Positions 27,823-37,253 are shown, counted from the first letter of the stretch. The stretch is 64,000 bases of DNA from Eubacteriales bacterium (GCA_030524175.1 JAUNHC010000001.1:186001-250000); one strand, 5' to 3'. The notes: generated by a model from the sequence alone, not told the origin. Translations and numbers: made by a program.

Positions 27823-28685
27823 GCTGTCAACTCCTCCAGTTCCTGACGCAGTACCGCAATTCTGTCATTGATTTCCTTCTCTGTGCTCTCAAGAAGTTCT
27901 TCAGATGCATTCCAGAAATGAAAAGCCGCATCATTCTCACCTACTGACATCCCCTTTGCCTTCACTGTTTTGCAGATAAATGCTGTGGGTTTGCCCTTCT
28001 GTAACGGAACAGATGCCAGTGCGTCCAGAATCTGGTTCATATCATTTCCATCCAACGTATGTACTGCCCACCCGAAATCTTCAAATTTGCGGTCAATAGG
28101 CTCCATATTGCACACATCTGTCACCTTTCCGCTGATCTGCAGCCCATTGTTGTCCACAAATATGATGAGATTGTCCAGCCCGAATTTTGCCGCTGCCGCT
28201 GCTGCTTCCCAGTTGGAGCCTTCCGGAAGTTCTCCGTCTCCGGTCACCACAAACACCCGAAACTGCCGCTGCTCAAGCTTTGCCCCCATTGCCATGCCTG
28301 CTGCAATAGAAATCCCGTGCCCGAGGGCACCGGTGTTTGCCTCAATCCCATTTAATTTATGCATATCAGGATGACCTGGTATTCTGCTGCCAAGCATACC
28401 GTAAGTATCCAGAACTTCTTTCTCAAAATATCCTTTTTCTGCCAGAACTGCATACTGGGCAAGACATTTATGTCCCGCAGACAAGATAAAACGGTCTCTA
28501 TCCGGATTTTGAGACTCTGCGGGATCTACATTCATTTCATTGAAATACAGTGCAGTCACAATATCTATTGCGGACAATGCGCCTCCCACATGACCGTGAC
28601 CGCCTGCACGGATCATCCGAAATACATTTTTTCTGCATTCTTCTGCCTTTATTTTTAATTCCAGCACTTCTTTTTGGTCAGCCAC
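27819..28685 (-). CDS. Split transketolase, N-terminal subunit
   Basis: A 288-residue protein with the diphosphate-binding domain: GHGHVGGALSAIDIV near the start, FILSAGHKCLAQYAV, and the thiamine-diphosphate motif GDGELPEGSNWEAAAAAAK ending in VDNN. The longest frame runs back to 28802 inside the rpiB-like gene. I choose the GTG at 28685, which has AGGGGG six bases upstream and overlaps the rpiB-like stop codon by eight bases. That length is normal for split N-subunits. It lies directly after the RpiB-like isomerase, so their reactions are probably consecutive. Confidence 0.92.
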   Translation of the reverse strand: MADQKEVLELKIKAEECRKNVFRMIRAGGHGHVGGALSAIDIVTALYFNEMNVDPAESQNPDRDRFILSAGHKCLAQYAVLAEKGYFEKEVLDTYGMLGSRIPGHPDMHKLNGIEANTGALGHGISIAAGMAMGAKLEQRQFRVFVVTGDGELPEGSNWEAAAAAAKFGLDNLIIFVDNNGLQISGKVTDVCNMEPIDRKFEDFGWAVHTLDGNDMNQILDALASVPLQKGKPTAFICKTVKAKGMSVGENDAAFHFWNASEELLESTEKEINDRIAVLRQELEELTA

Positions 28686-29124
28686 GGTATACCCCCTGTT
28701 CATATTCACAAATACGGCCCACCTTTTCCGCTGAACGGCAGTTAGGATCATAGGTAAGCCCAAGATATTCTTTGACAAGGCATTTTGCCAGTTCAATTCC
28801 AATGACCTGTGCGCCTAAGGTAATTACATTTGCATTATTGCTCAATTGTGCACGCTGCGCCTGGTAAACATTATTGACAAGTGCAGCGCATACCCCCTTC
28901 ACCTTGTTAGCGGCAATGCATACACCGATACCTGTTCCGCAGATCAGGATACCTCTGTCAAAGGTCCTGTCTGCAACCGCTTCTCCCACGGCAATGGCGG
29001 TATTGGCATAAATCGGGTCATCGCTCCCAAAATCCGCCACTTCATGTCCCAATTCCGCAATATACGGAATCAGCTGCTGTTTAAATTCCCATGCATTGGG
29101 ATCGCAACCAACTGCAATCTTCAT
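28678..29124 (-). CDS. RpiB/LacAB-family sugar-phosphate isomerase with unusual active site
   Basis: A 148-residue protein of the RpiB/LacAB family, which interconverts aldose and ketose phosphates. The start MKIAVGCD, the glycine-rich loop CGTGIGVCIAANK (catalytic Cys62) and NANVITLGAQVIG place it in the family. Two usual histidines are missing: the DH pair near residue 8 reads DPN, and the HNDANV motif, whose histidine opens furanose rings in ordinary RpiB, reads SNNANV (95-100). This suggests a substrate that is already open-chain, such as a tetrose derivative, rather than ribose 5-phosphate. It overlaps the upstream lyase gene by four bases and the split transketolase by eight. Confidence 0.88.
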   Translation of the reverse strand: MKIAVGCDPNAWEFKQQLIPYIAELGHEVADFGSDDPIYANTAIAVGEAVADRTFDRGILICGTGIGVCIAANKVKGVCAALVNNVYQAQRAQLSNNANVITLGAQVIGIELAKCLVKEYLGLTYDPNCRSAEKVGRICEYEQGVYRG

Positions 29125-30056
29125 TCTGAATTACTCCCTTCTCTGTCCTGCTGATCAAGAATAAATGCCCTGTTCTCTTTGATATAGTGCTCTGTGTTCC
29201 GCACAAACATATCATCACATGGAAGTACCGGTCTTCTGGGAACACCTGCCTGGTATCCCATAAGGTTCATCAATGCTTTTACCCCGGCTACTCCGGCTTT
29301 TGCACCTGTCTCTTTTGCCAATACCTTCAATTTATCCAGATAAGCTTCTCCCTGCGCCTGCCCCTCTTCCCGAAAAATGCGATAAAATTCTGCACAAGTA
29401 CGGGGAAAATAATTGGCCACGGAGATGATACCTCCTTTTCCGCCTTTTTTCAGGCAGGTTAAAATATTGTTCAGAGAGCCGGCAAAAACCTGGAAATCTT
29501 CTCTTTTTCCAACTGCCGCCATATAAGTATCCATCATATCCGCAGAAGTATCTTTGATACCGGCAATATTGGGATGCTCTGCCAACACCTCCAGTGCCTT
29601 TGCAGAAATGCGGAGATCATTGGCAAATCCAGGTGCACAGTAAAGGAGCACCGGATAAGGACTCTCATCAGCAATCCTCTTGTAATAATCGATCAACGCC
29701 TCATCGCTCATAAGCTTCTTAAAATAACAGGGTGTTAAAACAGATATATAATCAACAGACACCTTTTCTTCTTCCAGCCGTTTGATAAACCGGACAGTAT
29801 GATACAATGATTCTCTTCCCACCCCGGCGATCAAAGTTTTTTCATGAGGAACGAGAGCAGACACTGTCTGAATTACATGAAAAGCCTCATCATCGCTGAG
29901 GGAACGAAACTCTCCGTTGCTGCCAAGTACCATGTATCCGCTGATCTCCGTTGTATTCCATTTTTGAAAGTTACTTTTTAACCAGTCTAATCGTAAAATT
30001 CCCTCTTCATCAAACGGAGTGATGCAGGGAATGATAATTCCTTCCAGTTTTCTCAT
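29121..30056 (-). CDS. DapA/NanA-family class I aldolase or lyase
   Basis: A 311-residue member of the dihydrodipicolinate synthase/N-acetylneuraminate lyase family, enzymes that form a Schiff base with a keto acid. The family start GIIIPCITPFDEEG, the tyrosine region DYISVLTPCYF and the Schiff-base lysine in AGIKDTSADM are all present. The ATG at 30056 has a GAGG site six bases upstream. It sits in the catabolic operon rather than near lysine genes, so a sugar-acid aldolase or dehydratase role (for example on a 2-keto-3-deoxy acid) is more likely than lysine synthesis. The exact substrate cannot be read. Confidence 0.88.
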   Translation of the reverse strand: MRKLEGIIIPCITPFDEEGILRLDWLKSNFQKWNTTEISGYMVLGSNGEFRSLSDDEAFHVIQTVSALVPHEKTLIAGVGRESLYHTVRFIKRLEEEKVSVDYISVLTPCYFKKLMSDEALIDYYKRIADESPYPVLLYCAPGFANDLRISAKALEVLAEHPNIAGIKDTSADMMDTYMAAVGKREDFQVFAGSLNNILTCLKKGGKGGIISVANYFPRTCAEFYRIFREEGQAQGEAYLDKLKVLAKETGAKAGVAGVKALMNLMGYQAGVPRRPVLPCDDMFVRNTEHYIKENRAFILDQQDREGSNSE

Positions 30057-30094
30057 TCTGTACCTCTTGCTCACACTTCTAACCGCTTACTCTG

Positions 30095-31246
30095 CTATTC
30101 AAAGCGGATGATTGCTTTTACCACTTCGTTTTTCTTATTTATGGAATCTTCAAAAGCTTGCTGGATATTCTCCAATGTATATTCGTGTGTGGCGATTTTT
30201 TCCACCGGGGCCAGTCCCTGAGCAGCGGCCGCGATGCTTTTGGGGAACATATTTACGTAGCGGAACAAAGATTTCAGGGTAAGCTCTTTACTCATCACTT
30301 GTCCGAAATTGTAAGTGATTTCTTCTTCCGCAGACATTCCCACCAGAACTACAGTACCTCCCCGCCTTGCAATATGGGCTGTCTGGGCAATCGTATACTT
30401 ACTTCCTGCTGTCTCAAATACAACATCCGGCCCTCTGCCTCCGGTCAGCAAACGTATTTTTTCTGCCGGATCCTCCTTAGAGCTGTTGATCACACTGGTT
30501 GCGCCCAGTTCCCTTGCTTTATCAAGCCGAACATCTTCCAGGTCACATACGATAATTTGGCTTGCTCCTTTGGCTTTGCAGGCCAGCATTGTCATCAGTC
30601 CGATACATCCGCTGCCGAGGATCACCACTGTACTTCCAACTGTGATTTCTCCCTTCTCTGCAGCATACATACCAGTAGCAAAAGGTTCAATGAGAGCGCC
30701 GGCCCTGGAACTCATTGTTTCCGGCAGACGATAGCAGAGATCTGCTTTAAAGGGAACATATTTCATATAGCAGCCCTGTACCGGAGGTGTTGCCCAGAAA
30801 ACAACATTCTCACAGAGATTGTAATGTCCTGATTTACAAAATTCACATTTAGAACATGTTACGCTGGGCTCACAGCAAACTCTGTCTCCTACAGCAAGAT
30901 GGGTCACATTCGTTCCTACTTCGACTACAGTACCCGCACACTCATGTCCAAGCATAAACGGAATATCCCGGTCCTGTTCTATCTCGAAGCTTCCACAGCG
31001 GCCATCATGAAAATAATGAACATCAGACCCGCATACCCCCACATACTCTACCTGAATGAGAACACTATCGGGGTCCACAGGAAGGCTTATTTCCAACTGT
31101 TTCCTCATGCTCTCCTGCATTGCCGGATCCTTTACATACTGTTCTATCGTTGTCTCATCCACAACCATCATGGTTCCAGTTTGAGTCATGAATGCTCCCT
31201 TGTTCGTATATTTCTTTTCTGTCATTCCTTTGATGCTCCTTTCCAT
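30095..31246 (-). CDS. Zinc-dependent polyol/sugar dehydrogenase (MDR family), copy 1
   Basis: A 383-residue medium-chain dehydrogenase of the sorbitol/xylitol dehydrogenase type. Catalytic zinc ligands are in GVCGSDVHYFHDG and GHECAGTVVEVG. The structural zinc is held by CSKCEFCKSGHYNLC. The NAD-binding fold has GSGCIGLM. The first ~45 residues are longer than usual; ATGs at 31225 and 31189 also have purine-rich sites (the latter AGGGAG at five bases), so the true start may be later. It should oxidise a secondary alcohol of a polyol or reduce the matching ketose. It is one of two such enzymes in this operon. Confidence 0.9.
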   Translation of the reverse strand: MERSIKGMTEKKYTNKGAFMTQTGTMMVVDETTIEQYVKDPAMQESMRKQLEISLPVDPDSVLIQVEYVGVCGSDVHYFHDGRCGSFEIEQDRDIPFMLGHECAGTVVEVGTNVTHLAVGDRVCCEPSVTCSKCEFCKSGHYNLCENVVFWATPPVQGCYMKYVPFKADLCYRLPETMSSRAGALIEPFATGMYAAEKGEITVGSTVVILGSGCIGLMTMLACKAKGASQIIVCDLEDVRLDKARELGATSVINSSKEDPAEKIRLLTGGRGPDVVFETAGSKYTIAQTAHIARRGGTVVLVGMSAEEEITYNFGQVMSKELTLKSLFRYVNMFPKSIAAAAQGLAPVEKIATHEYTLENIQQAFEDSINKKNEVVKAIIRFE

Positions 31247-31299
31247 TCATTTCCTCTTTCTTCATCCCTTTACCGGACAAATAATGTATTCCCTATATA

Positions 31300-32268
31300 T
31301 TACCGCATATTTACACGGGTGCGCGGTACTTCCCCATCCATAATGGATACAGCAGTCTCGGCACAGCGCCGGTGAAGTGCATCCGCTGCCTCAACTGTGT
31401 TGTATGCCACATGAGGCGTGACAATGATATTGTCACACTGATACAGGGGATGATTTCTGTCGTGAATGGGTTCTTTCTCCACCACATCCAGTGCAGCAGC
31501 AGCAATCTTTCCGCTCCGGCATCCCGCAACCAGCGCACCCTGGCTGATGATCGGCCCTCTTGCCGTGTTGATAAGCATAACTCCGTCCTTCATCTGTTCA
31601 ATGGCCTTTTCATCAATAAGGTGATATGTAGAAGACGTATGAGGCACGTGTATTGAGATCACATCCGCTTTCGAATACAATTCTTCCAGTGTCACCCGTT
31701 CACATCCGTTCTCTGTAAAAACAGAATCGGGGAGGAAGGGGTCATAAGCAATGATCCGGCATCCCAATGGTTTTGCCATCAGATAGGTTGTCCGGGCAAT
31801 ATTGCCGAATCCAATGAGACCAAGTGTCAATTCGCTCAGCCTGTGGGGCGGATAACCATACGCCACATTCCATTCTCCCCTCCGGCAGCTCCTGTCAAAA
31901 AAAGTCACCTTTCGGGTAAGGTCAAGCAGCATAGCCAAAGTAAGCGCCGCCACATCCTCCAGACAATAATCCGGCTGATTGCAGCAGTATATATTGTGCC
32001 GGGTACAGGCCTCTACATCCACCACATCATAACCTACGCCGTAGCGCACAACCCCTTTCAGATTGGGCAGACCGGAAAGGATTTCTTCTGTGATCGGCAG
32101 ATATACATCTCCGATCACTTCCGCATCCTTAGCAAATTCTATAATCTCTTCTGCTGTACGGCAGTTCCCGGTTTCAAATATATATCCGGCCTTTTTCAGG
32201 ATTTCTTTCTCCTGATGAAAATCACTGTCCGGATAAACATGAGCATCCAGCATACAATATTTTTTCAT
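31300..32268 (-). CDS. D-isomer specific 2-hydroxyacid dehydrogenase
   Basis: A 322-residue NAD(P)-dependent enzyme that interconverts 2-hydroxy acids and 2-keto acids. The Rossmann fold has GFGNIARTTYLMAKPLG; the catalytic arginine, glutamate and histidine are in INTARGPIISQ, ALDVVEKEP and VTPHVAYNT. The N-terminal part places it among phosphoglycerate-dehydrogenase-like or glyoxylate-reductase-like members. The ATG follows AAAGGAG. It sits between the FGGY kinase and the first zinc dehydrogenase, so it probably handles an acid formed in the same pathway, such as a short sugar acid. Confidence 0.9.
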   Translation of the reverse strand: MKKYCMLDAHVYPDSDFHQEKEILKKAGYIFETGNCRTAEEIIEFAKDAEVIGDVYLPITEEILSGLPNLKGVVRYGVGYDVVDVEACTRHNIYCCNQPDYCLEDVAALTLAMLLDLTRKVTFFDRSCRRGEWNVAYGYPPHRLSELTLGLIGFGNIARTTYLMAKPLGCRIIAYDPFLPDSVFTENGCERVTLEELYSKADVISIHVPHTSSTYHLIDEKAIEQMKDGVMLINTARGPIISQGALVAGCRSGKIAAAALDVVEKEPIHDRNHPLYQCDNIIVTPHVAYNTVEAADALHRRCAETAVSIMDGEVPRTRVNMR

Positions 32269-32301
32269 GTCAACTTCTCCTTTAAATCCCGCAAAACAGG
32301 A

Positions 32302-33624
32302 TTACATATAGTATTTTGCCAGTTCTACATTTCCGAGAATCGGGCAGTCATCCACAACCTCAAAGGATAAATTTCCGTAAAATTTCTTTTTCAGACTCAT
32401 ATAGGCCTCTGTAGCCATGCCCCCTGAAATCTTTACGGTTCCTTTTATCTCAGTCAGTTTAGCGGCTTTTCTGACAGCCCCCACCATAACGTCCTGAATA
32501 CCGACGAGGTATGCTATAAGCATCTCTTCTCTGGTAGATGCCAGTGTCAGACCGTGCCATGCTCCTGTCTTCTTCTCCAGACTCTGGCGGTCACCTGTGA
32601 GATAAGGGTCAAAGGTAATCTCCAGAGTTCCCTGTTCCACATACTGTGCAATAGTCTTTTCTACCAATTCATACATTTCTTCCTTCGTCAGTTCTCTGCA
32701 GAACTGTTCATGGAACCAGTCAATCCCAAATCCGCCGCAGGTTGTCACGTAAATCTGCCAAAGCCCCGGTAAGGCTGCATTGCGCAGATAATAGCCCGGA
32801 TCCACCTGTGGCTTGTCCGTAAGGATAGAAACCATTTCAGAGGATCCCGTTGTATTGATGATACTGCCGGAGGTTTTATTCCCGGCACCCATCTGAGCTG
32901 CTGCCACATCATTAGTACCCACACATACCGGAATTCCTTCCGGTACTCCCAGACGGTCCGCAATTTCTTTCACCAGACTGCCATGGATTACGCCAGGTTT
33001 GTAAATTTCACCAAATTGCTCCTCCTTCAGGCCAAACTCCCGGATAAGCTCACCGGACCAGCTTCCCTGGGTAGTTGTTTCATATATCCCAAGCATGGAA
33101 GCATTTACAAAGTCCACCATCCATTTTCCAGTCAATTTTTTATGTATATAAGTAGGGAGATGACCAATGGCATAGGTTTTCTCCAGAATTTCCGGAAAAT
33201 TCTGCTTAAACCAAAGCAAAGTCATGGCAGAACAGCCCCCAGGGAAAGGATAAATGCCGGAAATATTCATATACCGCTCTTTTCCGAAATTCTCATCAAT
33301 GTATCGGCTCTGCACTCTGCTTCTGCGGTCCAGATGAGTAATGATGTTGGGATACACCAGATTACCTTCCTTATCAAGAAACACCGGAGAAGGAGAAAAT
33401 GTATCATAGCAAAGGATCTCAACTTCCCCCATAAGTTTGGAATCCAGCTTCTTCGCAGCAGAAAAAAATGCATCCAGTAAATCCTTCTCTCTCAGCTCAT
33501 TTTTCTCTCCCGGAAGTATCAGATAGTGATAATCAGCCTTACTCCAACACTTCGTCTGCATATTCTCATCAATCAATGACATTTTCACTGCAGAAGTTCC
33601 AAAATCTATGGATAAAAACAGCAT
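32302..33624 (-). CDS. FGGY-family carbohydrate kinase
   Basis: An ATP-dependent sugar kinase of the xylulokinase/gluconokinase superfamily. The first phosphate loop is SIDFGTSAVKMSLID; later come VGTNDVAAAQMGAG and the adenosine-binding ISGGMATEAY segment. At 440 residues it is shorter than most members (480-520), as seen in some subgroups acting on unusual ketoses. The ATG has a perfect AGGAGG site. In this operon it may phosphorylate the ketose made by one of the zinc dehydrogenases, before the transketolase and isomerase. Which sugar is used cannot be told from the sequence. Confidence 0.9.
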   Translation of the reverse strand: MLFLSIDFGTSAVKMSLIDENMQTKCWSKADYHYLILPGEKNELREKDLLDAFFSAAKKLDSKLMGEVEILCYDTFSPSPVFLDKEGNLVYPNIITHLDRRSRVQSRYIDENFGKERYMNISGIYPFPGGCSAMTLLWFKQNFPEILEKTYAIGHLPTYIHKKLTGKWMVDFVNASMLGIYETTTQGSWSGELIREFGLKEEQFGEIYKPGVIHGSLVKEIADRLGVPEGIPVCVGTNDVAAAQMGAGNKTSGSIINTTGSSEMVSILTDKPQVDPGYYLRNAALPGLWQIYVTTCGGFGIDWFHEQFCRELTKEEMYELVEKTIAQYVEQGTLEITFDPYLTGDRQSLEKKTGAWHGLTLASTREEMLIAYLVGIQDVMVGAVRKAAKLTEIKGTVKISGGMATEAYMSLKKKFYGNLSFEVVDDCPILGNVELAKYYM

Positions 33625-33687
33625 ACTTACCTCCTTTTATACCGTTATTGTGTAACAATTCAGGCAAGTCTGGACTGTTACGATATT

Positions 33688-34320
33688 TTACTCAATGACG
33701 TATGCCCTTACAGGAGAACCATCCAGCCCTTTCAGTTTTAAGGGAACTGCGTGGAATTCCACAATTGCTTTACTGATTTTTGAAACATTAGACAGGCTTT
33801 CCACGATCATAATGTTCCTTCTCAAAAGTTCTACGTGAATTTTCTCATGGTCTGCCGGATGTACCGAAGGCGTCTCCAATCCAATGAGATGAATTCCCTT
33901 TTCTTCCAGAAATGCTGCAGTCTCTGCAGTCAGTCCGGGATAGCTTTCAAAAAATGCTTCTGTACCATATTTAGATTCCCAGCCTGTCTTAAAGATTGCA
34001 GCATCGCATCCCTCCAACACATCAGCATATTTTGCACAGTCTGCGCCTGTGATTTCTCCGGTAAAACCGGAGAAATCAAGTACTGCTGTTTTCCAGCCGA
34101 TATAGCTTGTGACCTCCATATCTGTAATCGAAGCACTTCCCGGAATCCTGTGGATTGGAGCATCTGCATGGGTTCCGCTGTGAGTTCCGAAGATTACCTG
34201 GCTCACAAAATATCCGTTTTTATAGTTGTGATGGGTGAGTATCCCCACCGGCGGATCCCCGGGAAATACGTCCATCTGATTTACCATAGCATGGGTAAGG
34301 TCAATCACTTTTCTGTTCAT
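33688..34320 (-). CDS. Cyclase-family (kynurenine-formamidase-like) metal hydrolase
   Basis: A 210-residue protein of the cyclase family, metal-dependent hydrolases related to KynB. The metal-binding signature is seen in TRHSGTHADAPIH-like form as FGTHSGTHADAPIH, with FPGDPP near the start. Members hydrolyse N-formylkynurenine, isatin, or ring esters and lactones. There are no tryptophan genes nearby. Beside sugar dehydrogenases the more sensible guess is opening of a sugar lactone, but this is inference only. Its ATG overlaps the stop of the upstream dehydrogenase by four bases (ATGA). Confidence 0.85.
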   Translation of the reverse strand: MNRKVIDLTHAMVNQMDVFPGDPPVGILTHHNYKNGYFVSQVIFGTHSGTHADAPIHRIPGSASITDMEVTSYIGWKTAVLDFSGFTGEITGADCAKYADVLEGCDAAIFKTGWESKYGTEAFFESYPGLTAETAAFLEEKGIHLIGLETPSVHPADHEKIHVELLRRNIMIVESLSNVSKISKAIVEFHAVPLKLKGLDGSPVRAYVIE

Positions 34321-35375
34321 TTTATCTCTCCATTCGGATACAGAATAATTTTGCAGCTATTGTCTGCACGGTTTGTCATCATATCAAGAGCTTTCTGGAA
34401 GTCTTCTGTACTTTCAAGGGGCATCCGGTGGGAAATAATTGTTTCCACGTCCAGCACGCCTCTCTGGATGCATGAAATGACAAAGGGCCATACATTGGGG
34501 CTGCCAAGAGAACCTCTGATATCGATATTGTTTGTGCTGATAAAATCCCAGTTACAGTCTGCCTTTGTACTGTCAAAGAATCCGCAGATACTGATTCTCC
34601 CGCCCGGTGCCAGAACCTTCTCACAATCACTGAAAACAGATGCACCGCCGGCTGCAACTACAATTGCATTGATTCCTTCCCCCTGTGTTACTTCTTTTAC
34701 TCTCTGGGGCAGATCATGCTTTTTAATATTTACTGCAGCGTCTGTATAATTTTCTGCCCTTTTAAGCCGTTCATCTCTTGTCCCGGAGATGATGACTTTT
34801 TTTGCAGCATATATCCGTTTTGCGATCTGTGCTGCAAGAAGACCGATGGGGCCTGGCCCCACGATCAGAACATTGTCATCAGGGCCAATCTCTGCCCGCT
34901 TCACCGCCTGCATTGCAATTCCCGCCGGCTCTACAAGGGCCGCATGATCCATGGAAATCCCGTTGATCTTATGAAGACTTGACGCCGGGAATGTAATGTA
35001 CTGGGCATAACCTCCATCGCGGTTCATGACACCAGTTTCCGTACGGTTGACACACAGATGGGGAAGTCCCTTCTGACAGTAAGAGCAAAAACCACACCGA
35101 ACAGTACATTCTCCTGTCACTGCATCTCCAGGTACAAAATCTTCTACTCCCGGTCCCACTTCCTCGATGTATCCTGACCACTCATGTCCCGGAATAATGG
35201 GGAGTTTGGCTTGTCCGCTCTTGTAATACTGCATCTCATTACTCAGGATGCCTACATCTGTCCCGCAGAGTCCCACGGCAGCCACCTTAATGAGAACCTC
35301 ACCTGCGCCAGGAGATTTTCTTTTACATTCTTCCATTTTGTATTGAAATGGACCTCTCACCACGATTGCTTTCAT
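34317..35375 (-). CDS. Zinc-dependent polyol/sugar dehydrogenase (MDR family), copy 2
   Basis: A 352-residue medium-chain zinc dehydrogenase, similar in plan to the copy at 30095-31246 but clearly different in sequence. Catalytic zinc: GLCGTDVGILSNE and GHEWSGYIEEVG. Structural zinc: CGFCSYCQKGLPHLC. Coenzyme fold: GPGPIGLLAAQ. It lies 16 bases after the GH5-like gene and overlaps the cyclase gene by four bases. Having a dehydrogenase next to a lactonase-like hydrolase suggests oxidation of an aldose to a lactone followed by ring opening, though this order is a proposal. Confidence 0.9.
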   Translation of the reverse strand: MKAIVVRGPFQYKMEECKRKSPGAGEVLIKVAAVGLCGTDVGILSNEMQYYKSGQAKLPIIPGHEWSGYIEEVGPGVEDFVPGDAVTGECTVRCGFCSYCQKGLPHLCVNRTETGVMNRDGGYAQYITFPASSLHKINGISMDHAALVEPAGIAMQAVKRAEIGPDDNVLIVGPGPIGLLAAQIAKRIYAAKKVIISGTRDERLKRAENYTDAAVNIKKHDLPQRVKEVTQGEGINAIVVAAGGASVFSDCEKVLAPGGRISICGFFDSTKADCNWDFISTNNIDIRGSLGSPNVWPFVISCIQRGVLDVETIISHRMPLESTEDFQKALDMMTNRADNSCKIILYPNGEIK

Positions 35376-35391
35376 TTTAATCTAATCTCCT

Positions 35392-36405
35392 TCAATACAG
35401 ATTAAATGCTTCATGACCTTCTCTTAATGTACCATCCTTTTTAATGAAACACATATTACCCGGATACGGAGACATTTCCATATGAATATTTGAGAAATCC
35501 ATTGGTTCTTTCCAACCCACCGGACCATCACATGGATCGTGCAGATCGGCAACACGGCTGTAATGCAGCGCATGTGCGATTATTCCGATATTCCGTTTTG
35601 CCAGCTCCGGCATTGTATAATGAATATTGTTCAGGCGCCATTCATTGACCATAGAACCCCACAGTGTTTCAGTGGCAATAAGCTGTTTACTGCTTTTTTC
35701 GGATACTTCTACATACATATCCAGGAATTTTTCAAATTTTTCTCTGTCTTCCGGGTTATCCACTGCGGGCCAATAATACGGGTGGATCATCAGCACATCA
35801 CAGATTGGTTCTACACGTTCAATGCCTGCTCTTCCATCATCGGGTCTCAGGCTGATTCCTGCCGGGGCATCTGCTTTCATCTCCCTAATCTGTCTGGAAA
35901 TACCTGCCAGCCACTGAAATTCATATTCCTCGATCATACCCAAATTGGCAATCTCTGTTGTGTAAGAGAAAGGTTCGTTTGCGATATCCCAGGCTATGAT
36001 CCTCTCATCGTTCTTATGTGCCCCCACAATATGCTCTACATATTTTTCCATGAGATACGGCTGATTCACATGGCTTGCTCCCGGATAAAAGCAGTCAATA
36101 TATTCACCGCCGTTATCCAATGGGTCTGCATGCCAACGGTTTAAGAGAACCGGAATCACTTTAATTTTCAAGGAATCTGCTATTCTTAAAGTATTCTCAA
36201 AATTCTTTTCAAATTTTTCAGTGTCTCTTGTCCATGCATGCATATCCAGCCAAATTCTCACTGTATTAAAGTTTGGGAAATAAAATTTACCTCTCTGAAG
36301 CTCCAGTTCTACTATTTCCGGTCTGTAGAACAACCAATTTTCAAAGCTTGAAGAACCATAGCTGGGCTGATAATTAAAACCTCGAATTTTAGAAAAATCT
36401 GTCAT
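35392..36405 (-). CDS. Intracellular GH5-like (clan GH-A) beta-glycosidase
   Basis: A 337-residue TIM-barrel hydrolase resembling GH5 mannanases and cellulases. The acid/base glutamate is in WDIANEPFS (Glu144) and the probable nucleophile in LIATETLWGS (Glu246), about 100 residues apart as in clan GH-A. There is no signal peptide, so it acts on imported glycosides rather than polymers outside. The longest frame goes back into the upstream permease gene; I start at the ATG at 36405, giving MTDFSKIRGFNYQPSYGSS, which begins at the first beta strand. Its ribosome site is weak. It follows the MalG-type permease by 29 bases. Confidence 0.82.
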   Translation of the reverse strand: MTDFSKIRGFNYQPSYGSSSFENWLFYRPEIVELELQRGKFYFPNFNTVRIWLDMHAWTRDTEKFEKNFENTLRIADSLKIKVIPVLLNRWHADPLDNGGEYIDCFYPGASHVNQPYLMEKYVEHIVGAHKNDERIIAWDIANEPFSYTTEIANLGMIEEYEFQWLAGISRQIREMKADAPAGISLRPDDGRAGIERVEPICDVLMIHPYYWPAVDNPEDREKFEKFLDMYVEVSEKSSKQLIATETLWGSMVNEWRLNNIHYTMPELAKRNIGIIAHALHYSRVADLHDPCDGPVGWKEPMDFSNIHMEMSPYPGNMCFIKKDGTLREGHEAFNLY

Positions 36406-36434
36406 ATTATCCACACTCTCTTTCTGATTGTTTT

Positions 36435-37253
36435 TCAGCCTTTGACAGCACCTGCTGTAAGACCCTGTACAATATATTTTTGTGCAAATACCAGGAACAA
36501 TGCCGCCGGGATTGTGGCAAGAGCCGCCGCCGCCATCATGGCTCCCCATTCTACACTGAACTGCTGGGAAAACTGGCTTAAGCCTACGCTCAATGTTTTC
36601 ACAGAATCAGAGCGGATAAATACACTTGCCAGCATATATTCATTCCAGGAGTAAATAAATGCAATAATGCCTACACTGGTAAGTCCGGGAGCAGATACTG
36701 GTATCACAAGAAGCAAAAATGCCTTAAACTGGCTGCATCCGTCAATGACGGCTGATTCCTCGATTTCATAAGGAATCGTTGCAAAAAAACTTTTCATCAT
36801 ATAGATACAAATGGGAAGGTTAATTGCCGTATAAGCAATCATTAATGACGGCAGCTTATCATAAAGTCCAACTGCCCTGATCACCATAAACAGGGGCATT
36901 AACAAAAGAATGGCCGGTATCATCTGAACCAAATAAAGAAGAACACTAAATACTTTAACCTCTTTCCCATGGAACCTGGTAAGTGCATAGCCAGCAAGCG
37001 CTGCTGTCACAACAGAAATAAAAGTTACAGCCCCGCTGACAATAACACTGTTTACAATATTTCTCACAAAATCCGTATTCCTAAGTACATATTCATAATT
37101 ATCTAAAACCGGATGTACCGGCAAAAAGCCTGTATTTCCGTATAATTCTGCGTTTGTTTTAAAAGAAGTTGCAAGCATTGAAAATATGGGAAGAAGCAAT
37201 ATAAAAATCACGGCGACTAAAATAACGTATACAAATCCATTTTTCTGTTTCAT
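36435..37253 (-). CDS. Carbohydrate ABC transporter permease, MalG type (system 2)
   Basis: A 272-residue permease with six membrane segments and the EAA loop EIEESAVIDGCSQFKAFLLL. The ATG at 37253 overlaps the stop of the upstream permease as ATGA. The GGAGG lies about 11 bases upstream, so translation is probably coupled. The longer frame from 37319 lies within the other permease and is rejected. Confidence 0.92.
   Translation of the reverse strand: MKQKNGFVYVILVAVIFILLLPIFSMLATSFKTNAELYGNTGFLPVHPVLDNYEYVLRNTDFVRNIVNSVIVSGAVTFISVVTAALAGYALTRFHGKEVKVFSVLLYLVQMIPAILLLMPLFMVIRAVGLYDKLPSLMIAYTAINLPICIYMMKSFFATIPYEIEESAVIDGCSQFKAFLLLVIPVSAPGLTSVGIIAFIYSWNEYMLASVFIRSDSVKTLSVGLSQFSQQFSVEWGAMMAAAALATIPAALFLVFAQKYIVQGLTAGAVKG

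Noticed and set aside
26887-28685. Normal housekeeping transketolase
   Set aside because: The genes are at the end of a catabolic operon with overlapping isomerase and lyase genes and no pentose phosphate or ribosomal neighbours; a dedicated role is more likely, though not proven.
33835-34749. 304-codon plus-strand frame opposite the cyclase and dehydrogenase genes
   Set aside because: It is antisense to two clear enzymes with intact motifs and shows no domain of its own.
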